From: Pseudomonadota bacterium
GTDB lineage: Bacteria; Pseudomonadota; Gammaproteobacteria; Steroidobacterales; Steroidobacteraceae
NCBI GenBank assembly: GCA_021847105.1
Contig: JAJZUT010000022.1
Coordinates: forward strand, 1 to 57,980
DNA: 57,980 nt
Reading direction: 5' to 3'
In this document: piece after piece, positions 53,310 through 57,980 of the stretch
Layout of the letters: every line of letters begins with the position of its first letter
Position numbering within the stretch: the first letter of the stretch is position 1
Position numbers and translations under genes: made by a program
The notes under the pieces: model-generated
What the model was told of the DNA's origin: nothing
The model's input: the letters and a program-made list of their open reading frames with translations, nothing else
Databases searched by the model: none

Positions 53310-53415
53310 ATTTAGATACACTTGGCGACCCGGTCAATGCGGAAATCGATGTCCGCAGCGGTCAAGGACGGGTCTGGATGCAGCCCACGAGAAGAATTGA
53401 GGTAGTGAGACCGAC

Positions 53416-53601
53416 ATGAAAGCGGAACGCACACTGGCCGAGGTGCCGACTCTGAGCGCCCCTCAGCCTTCCGACGAGTCCCAGACGGCCAAGGTGCGCC
53501 GGCTGCGCACCGTGAAGAACCCCTCTGCCTGGGATCCGTACGAAGTCTGGCGGACCCGCGTGAAGCGAAAGAGCAGCAGCTCGGTGGGCAAGAGCGAGTA
53601 A
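53416..53601 (+). CDS. 61-residue hypothetical protein
   Basis: A 61-codon frame from ATG 53416 to TAA-type stop at 53601. It is soluble, begins MKAERTLAEVPTLSAPQPSD and ends in a basic region with an aromatic core NPSAWDPYEVWRTRVKRK. The frame has a normal amino-acid mix compared with the Arg-rich shadows nearby, which supports coding, as does an upstream GAGGTAGTGAGA stretch that could be a ribosome-binding site. I do not recognise a family. Comparable small proteins with an aromatic WDPYxxW core lie near exopolysaccharide genes in some gammaproteobacteria. It converges on the sugar transferase gene with 12 bp between stops, and could be regulated by the upstream palindromes. Confidence 0.68.
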   Translation: MKAERTLAEVPTLSAPQPSDESQTAKVRRLRTVKNPSAWDPYEVWRTRVKRKSSSSVGKSE

Positions 53602-53613
53602 TCGGCCCGGGGC

Positions 53614-55017
53614 TCAGCGTCCCTTGCCGAGAAACACCACCTCCGCGGTCTGCAATAGGATCGCGAGATCAAACAGCAGCGTATTGTTTTTCACATAATA
53701 CAAGTCGTACTGCAGCTTCTCGAGCGAATCCTGCTCGGAGGAACCGTACGGATAGCACAGCTGCGCCCAACCGGTGATCCCGGGCTTCACTGAGTGACGC
53801 TCGTGGTAGTACGGAATCCGCTCGGCCAAATCGGCCACGAACTCCGGCCGCTCCGGGCGCGGCCCCACGATGCTCATGTGGCCGCGCAGCACATTCAGCA
53901 ACTGCGGCAGCTCATCGATGCGCACCTTGCGGATGAACGCGCCCACCCGCGTCACCCGGGGATCGTTCTTGCTCGCCCACTGCGCCTGGCCGTTCTTCTC
54001 CGCATCCACTCGCATGCTGCGGAACTTCAACAGCTCGAAGGAACGCCCCAGCAGGCCCACGCGGCGCTGCCGATAGAACACCGGTGCACGCCAGCCCTCC
54101 TCCAGCTTGATCGCAAGCGCGGTGGCCAGCATGAAGGGTGAGGCCAACACCAGTACCACGAGTCCGGCACTGAGATCGAGCAGCCGACCGGTGAGGCGGC
54201 GCAGCGGATCACGGCGGAAGCCCTCGCCGAAAATCATCCAGGCAGGATTGAGGATATCGATGCGCACCCGGCCGGTCTCGCGCTCGAGGAAACTCAGCTG
54301 CTCCGTGACATCCACCCCCGCCAGACGGCACTGCAGCAATTCGGCGATCGGGAATCCCCGCCGACGATCATCCATGGCGACCACGACTTCGCTGACATCC
54401 AGTCGCGCACACAAACGCACCAGCCCCTCCGAAGCCTCGAGGAGCCCATCCGTCACCTCCCGGAGCTCTCCGGGCGCCGGCACATAGCCGACGACAAAGA
54501 AACCGCGCCGGTCGGAACGCCGGCGGATCCCAGCGATCGCGGAGGCCGATTTACCGGCACCGTAGACCAGCACCCGCCGCTTAAGCAAGTTCTCATCCAC
54601 CACCCGGGAAAAAATGCTCCGGGAGACGACCATGCCGAGCAGCGCCCCGGAAGCCGCCAAGCCAACGACGCCGCGGCCGATCCACAGTGTGGGGATCATG
54701 TAAAAGAGCGCCGAGGCCACGACGAAGGCGGTAAGCACAGCGAGAATGAGACGCAGCGCAATGCCGAGCAGCCGCGCGCGCTGCCGCGAGCTGTACAGCC
54801 CGAAGGCAAGCAGGCAGACGACCATGACGACGCTGAAGAGCAGCGCGCGGGGCCAGACCGTTCCGCCGGAATCCGGCAACGTGCCCGCCGCCCGGTATGC
54901 ACCGTCAAAGCGAATCACCACGGCCAGGTAAACCGCAGCAAAGCACACCATCGCCTCGGCAATAGCCAGCAGAGCAATGGAGATATAGACGTAGTGCCCA
55001 AAAACCCGGATGCGCAA
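53614..55017 (-). CDS. PEP-CTERM/EpsB-type polyprenyl-phosphate sugar-1-phosphate transferase
   Basis: Protein of 467 residues, the typical size of the TIGR03013-like EpsB_2 group associated with PEP-CTERM/exosortase loci. Four or five N-terminal helices (from [19 protein letters not shown]) are followed by a cytosolic Rossmann-like region ([20 protein letters not shown]), another helix ([20 protein letters not shown]) and the catalytic bacterial sugar transferase domain (about 280-467: [46 protein letters not shown] in part, [13 protein letters not shown]). It starts a lipid-linked repeat unit by moving hexose-1-phosphate from UDP-sugar to undecaprenyl phosphate. It is divergent from tviB across a 371-bp region that probably holds shared control elements. 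Confidence 0.92.
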   Translation of the reverse strand: MRIRVFGHYVYISIALLAIAEAMVCFAAVYLAVVIRFDGAYRAAGTLPDSGGTVWPRALLFSVVMVVCLLAFGLYSSRQRARLLGIALRLILAVLTAFVVASALFYMIPTLWIGRGVVGLAASGALLGMVVSRSIFSRVVDENLLKRRVLVYGAGKSASAIAGIRRRSDRRGFFVVGYVPAPGELREVTDGLLEASEGLVRLCARLDVSEVVVAMDDRRRGFPIAELLQCRLAGVDVTEQLSFLERETGRVRIDILNPAWMIFGEGFRRDPLRRLTGRLLDLSAGLVVLVLASPFMLATALAIKLEEGWRAPVFYRQRRVGLLGRSFELLKFRSMRVDAEKNGQAQWASKNDPRVTRVGAFIRKVRIDELPQLLNVLRGHMSIVGPRPERPEFVADLAERIPYYHERHSVKPGITGWAQLCYPYGSSEQDSLEKLQYDLYYVKNNTLLFDLAILLQTAEVVFLGKGR

Positions 55018-55153
55018 GGCTTACCCTACCCTCGAATTCTGGTGAACCGTGGTCGCGCAACATCTCGCCAGTTGCCCGCCCCGTACCGAGAAGCCGTCCT
55101 CAATTCGTCACGGTGAAAGTTTAGCGGGAAATGTAAAATAATTGCGGATAGAT

Positions 55154-55208
55154 GCCGTGCGCAGGGTCACAGAAGAGACACCGGTTGGAACCGACCCAGC
55201 CGCACGGC
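55154..55208 (+). promoter_or_regulatory. Structured leader candidate upstream of the TviB gene
   Basis: GCCGTGCG (55154-55161) pairs perfectly with CGCACGGC (55201-55208); within, GGGTC (55164-55168) pairs with GACCC (55193-55197) and CGGT (55182-55185) with ACCG (55190-55193, one base shared) around a TGGA loop. GGA in a hairpin loop, plus two more GGA at 55212-55220, is the CsrA/RsmA-site pattern. It matches no riboswitch I recognise. Confidence 0.45.
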
Positions 55209-55232
55209 CAACGGACCGGAGACGAACATCTG

Positions 55233-55266
55233 TTGCACGGGCGTTTGGGTGCAAGCAATTATTTTT
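55233..55266 (+). terminator. Hairpin plus U-tract in the TviB leader (possible attenuator)
   Basis: TTGCAC (55233-55238) pairs with GTGCAA (55249-55254) around a 10-nt loop, followed by GC and AATTATTTTT. It lies 120 bp upstream of the start codon, so it could end transcription early. The stem is short, so the call is tentative. Confidence 0.45.
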
Positions 55267-55388
55267 GGGCGAATTCGTCCACCACGCTGCGACATACAGC
55301 AGGTGTGACGCGTGACTGGTGTGATAACTTGTGGCTTGCGTGAACCGTCAACGCGCAAGATCGCACTCGAGCAATGGGAGAATCCTGA

Positions 55389-56666
55389 GTGAGCAAGCTG
55401 CTGAAATGCCGAATTGGGATCGTCGGCCTTGGATACGTCGGACTACCCCTCGCCGTGGAATTCGGCAAGCACTTCGATACCGTGGGATTCGACGTCAAGG
55501 CTTCCCGCGTAGCGGAGCTGCGCGCCGGCCGCGACAGCACCCTTGAGGTGAACGCTAAGGAGCTCGGCGAAGCGCACCGCCTGCGGTTCACCACTGAACT
55601 GAAAGACATGAAGGCATGTCGGGCCTACATCGTCACAGTGCCGACTCCCATTGATGAATACAAACGTCCGGACCTCTCCCCGCTGGTCGGCGCAAGCACG
55701 AGCGTTGGGAAAGTGCTCAAGAAAGGGGACGTGGTGATCTACGAATCGACCGTGTACCCCGGTTGTACCGAAGAGGTATGCGTACCGATTCTCGAGCGCG
55801 AATCCGGGCTGACCTTCAATCGCGACTTCACTGTGGGCTACAGCCCGGAGCGCATCAATCCGGGCGACAAGCAGCACCGTCTGACCACGATCAAGAAGAT
55901 CACCTCCGGGTCCACCCCGGAGGCAGCGGAATTCGTCGATTCGCTCTACGGCACAATCATCACGGCCGGCACCCACCGGGCATCGAGCCTCAAAGTTGCC
56001 GAAGCGGCCAAGGTCATCGAAAACACCCAGCGCGACGTGAATATCGCGCTCATCAATGAGCTTGCGCTGATCTTCGCCCGCCTTGGCATCGATACGGAAG
56101 AAGTGCTGCAGGCTGCCGGATCGAAGTGGAACTTCCTACCCTTCCGACCGGGCCTCGTCGGCGGCCACTGCATTGGCGTTGACCCGTACTACCTGACTCA
56201 TAAGGCGCAGGAAATCGGCTATCACCCCGAAATGATCCTCGCCGGACGTCGCCTCAACGACAACATGCCGATCTACGTCGCCGGCGAGATCGTCAAGCTC
56301 ATGACCCGCAAGCGCATTCACGTCAACGGCGCTCGCATCCTGGTGCTGGGCATTACATTCAAGGAAAACTGCCCTGACATCCGCAATTCAAAGGTCGTCG
56401 ACGTAGTGCGGGAGCTGGAGAAGTACGGCGCCGCGGTGGATATCTACGACCCATGGGCCGACGCCGCCGAATGCCGGCACGAGTACGGTCTGCGCCTGAC
56501 GCGATCGCTGAAGCCAGGTCGCTACGATGCGGCCGTCCTGGCTGTCGGCCACAAGGAGTTCCAGGAACTGGGTGTGGCCCATGTGCACCGTCTCTGCCGG
56601 AAGAACCACGTCGTCTATGACGTCAAGCAGTCATTCCCCGCCGCGCACGTGGACGGACGCCTCTAA
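55389..56666 (+). CDS. TviB/WbpA-type UDP-N-acetylhexosamine 6-dehydrogenase
   Basis: Protein of 425 residues starting at GTG 55389, with GGGAG about 8 nt upstream. Motifs: NAD-binding [19 protein letters not shown] at the N-terminus, [47 protein letters not shown] and the active-site [17 protein letters not shown] (Cys near residue 260). The PERINPGD and [11 protein letters not shown] signatures are those of the TviB/WbpA/WbpO group, which oxidises UDP-GlcNAc or UDP-GalNAc to uronic acids for Vi-like or O-antigen polymers, distinct from Ugd. It is divergent from the sugar transferase and has an elaborate leader with a possible attenuator. A hairpin terminator follows 78 bp after the stop. 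Confidence 0.93.
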   Translation: MSKLLKCRIGIVGLGYVGLPLAVEFGKHFDTVGFDVKASRVAELRAGRDSTLEVNAKELGEAHRLRFTTELKDMKACRAYIVTVPTPIDEYKRPDLSPLVGASTSVGKVLKKGDVVIYESTVYPGCTEEVCVPILERESGLTFNRDFTVGYSPERINPGDKQHRLTTIKKITSGSTPEAAEFVDSLYGTIITAGTHRASSLKVAEAAKVIENTQRDVNIALINELALIFARLGIDTEEVLQAAGSKWNFLPFRPGLVGGHCIGVDPYYLTHKAQEIGYHPEMILAGRRLNDNMPIYVAGEIVKLMTRKRIHVNGARILVLGITFKENCPDIRNSKVVDVVRELEKYGAAVDIYDPWADAAECRHEYGLRLTRSLKPGRYDAAVLAVGHKEFQELGVAHVHRLCRKNHVVYDVKQSFPAAHVDGRL

Positions 56667-56743
56667 ATCGTCCTGCGCACGGTCGCACCCGACTCGCGTT
56701 CGAGTGCGATCACACGGCCACGCGAATCGCAATGGCTTCTCCA

Positions 56744-56774
56744 CGGCTCGATGAGCGAATCGCTCATCGAGCCG
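56744..56774 (+). terminator. Perfect 14-bp hairpin downstream of the TviB gene
   Basis: CGGCTCGATGAGCG (56744-56757) and CGCTCATCGAGCCG (56761-56774) are perfect inverted copies around a 3-nt AAT loop, 78 bp after the stop. No U-tract follows. It is symmetrical enough to act on either strand. Confidence 0.7.
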
Positions 56775-57238
56775 ATTGCGGCACATTCCCTCCCTCCGCG
56801 CCTGCACCGCTTCGCCGCAAGAAGCCATGCGCAGAACGGTTCGGACACTCGCAAAGACCGTCACGCTGCGGCACTACTGCGAATAAGTGCCCCCTCCGCC
56901 GAGCGGACGCCGTGTCGCACAATTGCGCCGGACATGCGCAACGCCGTACGCAAAGTGAACGGGTACGCAGCCTGAACTGCGTTGCGGCCGAAGCTCACGC
57001 GCTTGATGCACCTGAACTGTGAAGCGCCCCGCACAAGTTGTCGGCGAAAATTCAGCTCTCTTCACAGCGCGAGGCGGGCTGAGTGCTGCGCTGCCCAACC
57101 GAAAAACCGGCGCCACCGCCATTGCACCAGTGCAAGGATTGTGCTTCGCATCTGTGATGCATTCGAATCCGTCGCAATCCGCGGACGTCGGCAACTGACG
57201 ACATATTGCCATTTATAAATCAATGCCTTAGCGTGTGT

Positions 57239-57335
57239 GGCGTTGAGCAAACCCGTTGCACAGCGGGGACGCAACGCCTCTGTTCTTCCGGCCTGGGTGC
57301 CCTGACAGCGGGGTACCGGCGATATCTTTCGCCGG
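57239..57335 (+). promoter_or_regulatory. Class I (GEMM) cyclic-di-GMP riboswitch candidate with expression-platform hairpin
   Basis: P1 GGCGTTG (57239-57245) pairs with CAACGCC (57272-57278). Between them are the conserved AGCAAACC (57246-57253), a stem CCCGTT/AGCGGG (57252-57257/57262-57267) with loop GCAC, and GGACGCAA before the closing strand. After CCGGCC, a second arm GGTGCCC (57296-57302) pairs with GGGTACC (57311-57317) around a loop containing AGCGGGG (57307-57313). These are the hallmark blocks of GEMM-I aptamers in the right order. The apical loop is GCAC rather than a GNRA tetraloop. Directly after, CCGGCGA (57316-57322) and TCGCCGG (57329-57335) form a hairpin that competes with the aptamer's last stem, a plausible switch. 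It lies about 98 nt upstream of the Ig lipoprotein start. Confidence 0.8.
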
Positions 57336-57433
57336 CACATCTCAAGCTGCAAACATTCTGGCCGCTGTAGATTGGGATACGCAACCTACCCGCGCGTGAG
57401 ACGCAGGGTGTACACGCTCTGGAGTGACCGAAG

Positions 57434-57980
57434 ATGAGTAGTCGATTCCCCGCGTTCCGCCTGGCGCTGCCGCTGGCGATCGCCATGACCGCGCTTTCGC
57501 TGGCCGGCTGTGGCGGCGGCTCAACCGCAAGCAACGCCGCCGCGAGCGCCTCCAGCCCACCCTCAACCACTGTTAAGGCGGGCCCAACCATCTCGGGCAC
57601 TCCGGTTACGACGATCAAGGAGCAACAGGCGTACGCCTTCACGCCCACTGTCTCGGATCCGAGCGGCGGCACGCTCACGTTTTCGATCTCGAATATGCCA
57701 TCGTGGGCGACTTTCAACACCTCGACGGGCGAGCTGAGCGGCACGCCCGCCAATAGCGATGTGGGTACTGACTCGAACATCACCATTTCGGTGAGTGATG
57801 GCAGCCAGAGTTCTTCCCTGACGCCATTTTCGATCACCGTACAGAGCGTTCCCCCGACGATTTCCGGCACTCCGATCACCAGCCTGCAGGCCCAGCAGGC
57901 CTATTCGTTCACACCGACCACGACCGATCCCAGTGGGGCGGCGCTCACGTTCACGATCTCGAACAAGCCCTCGTGGGCGA
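57434..57980 (+). CDS. Secreted Ig-like-repeat lipoprotein, N-terminal part (runs off the window)
   Basis: Open frame from ATG 57434 to the right edge (182 complete codons visible). GGAG at 57421-57424 is the ribosome-binding site. The N-terminus is a lipoprotein signal with lipobox LAGC (SLAGCGGGS, Cys near residue 26), followed by a Ser/Thr/Pro-rich linker. Then at least two copies of a putative-Ig (He_PIG/cadherin-like) repeat of about 90 residues begin: PTISGTPVTTIKEQQAYAFT and PTISGTPITSLQAQQAYSFT, each with DPSGG/A-LTFxISNxPSWA. Such repeats are common in large adhesins and surface proteins. Under the c-di-GMP riboswitch it is probably a c-di-GMP-controlled surface adhesin or polysaccharide-associated lipoprotein. 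Total length cannot be seen. Confidence 0.9.
   Translation, partial: MSSRFPAFRLALPLAIAMTALSLAGCGGGSTASNAAASASSPPSTTVKAGPTISGTPVTTIKEQQAYAFTPTVSDPSGGTLTFSISNMPSWATFNTSTGELSGTPANSDVGTDSNITISVSDGSQSSSLTPFSITVQSVPPTISGTPITSLQAQQAYSFTPTTTDPSGAALTFTISNKPSWA

Larger units (their letters stand above)
55018..55388. other. 371-bp divergent region with structured RNA candidates
   Basis: Lies between the divergent sugar transferase and TviB genes. It is less GC-rich than its surroundings at 55100-55150 and 55255-55270. A -10-like TAAAAT near 55134 precedes a folded leader candidate (55154-55208) and a hairpin with a U-tract (55233-55266), both on the TviB side. No peptide recognised. Confidence 0.55.
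56667..57433. other. 767-bp region between TviB and the Ig lipoprotein gene
   Basis: Contains the terminator hairpin at 56744-56774 and, at 57239-57335, a c-di-GMP riboswitch candidate with its expression-platform hairpin. A less GC-rich patch at 57200-57230 (ATTTATAAAT) is the likely promoter of the riboswitch transcript. The frames between 56780 and 57200 are short and biased and I assign no gene there. Confidence 0.6.

Noticed and set aside
57220..57879. Minus-strand frame of 219 codons over the Ig lipoprotein
   Set aside because: The plus strand has a lipobox, ribosome-binding site and duplicated Ig repeats; the minus frame mirrors the repeats and is not independent.
1..57980. CRISPR arrays, prophage, integrase or intact insertion sequences
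   Set aside because: No regularly spaced repeats, integrase, transposase or phage structural genes could be recognised in any frame.

Overview
The window is a high-GC chromosomal segment from a Gram-negative bacterium, most likely a gammaproteobacterium of the Xanthomonadales/Nevskiales/Steroidobacterales type. The basis is the combination of OmpW, two TonB-dependent receptors, SrkA, a GlrK-QseG-GlrR-type two-component operon, cytochrome b561 plus YceI, and a MetX-type acyltransferase. The lineage is inferred from gene content only. I found no rRNA, tRNA, CRISPR array, integrase or intact transposase.

Left part (1-20.7 kb). The end of pstA converges on a two-gene mtnA/class II aldolase operon that looks like the DHAP shunt for 5'-deoxynucleoside salvage rather than ordinary MTA recycling. 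Then come a 35-residue Lys-rich protein, a cytochrome b561/YceI pair, a DrrAB-like ABC exporter, a membrane-bound PAS-GGDEF-EAL enzyme and a sodium:solute symporter. A minus-strand stretch follows: DUF2946 protein with TonB receptor, secreted hydrolase with OmpW, an M3 peptidase and a LuxR-type regulator.

Middle part (20.7-35 kb). A long apparently non-coding stretch precedes a flavoprotein reductase/cyclopropane-synthase pair. Next are a large secreted BNR-repeat protein, the fluoride channel CrcB and a MetX-like acyltransferase. A tight operon then encodes an enoyl-CoA hydratase, a flavin reductase-MarR fusion and an acyl-CoA-dehydrogenase-fold flavoenzyme, which resembles a ligand-gated two-component flavin monooxygenase. 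A GntR/FCD regulator and a sugar MFS transporter close the section.

Right part (35-58 kb) is dominated by envelope polysaccharide and cyclic-di-GMP functions: UDP-glucose dehydrogenase, a TonB receptor behind a 14-bp perfect palindrome, a GT4 glycosyltransferase, a CelD/BcsL-like acyltransferase, a cytosolic GAF-PAS-GGDEF-EAL enzyme, SrkA and GalE. The GlrK-QseG-GlrR operon follows; its response regulator has lost the sigma-54 contact motif. Then come a 61-residue protein, a PEP-CTERM/EpsB-type sugar transferase and a TviB-type nucleotide-sugar dehydrogenase. The window ends in a putative-Ig lipoprotein whose leader contains a good match to a class I (GEMM) c-di-GMP riboswitch. Together these suggest a c-di-GMP-controlled exopolysaccharide/surface-protein region that continues to the right.

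Many genes end in near-perfect GC-rich hairpins with no U-tract. The few U-tract hairpins seen lie instead in the leaders of polysaccharide genes.
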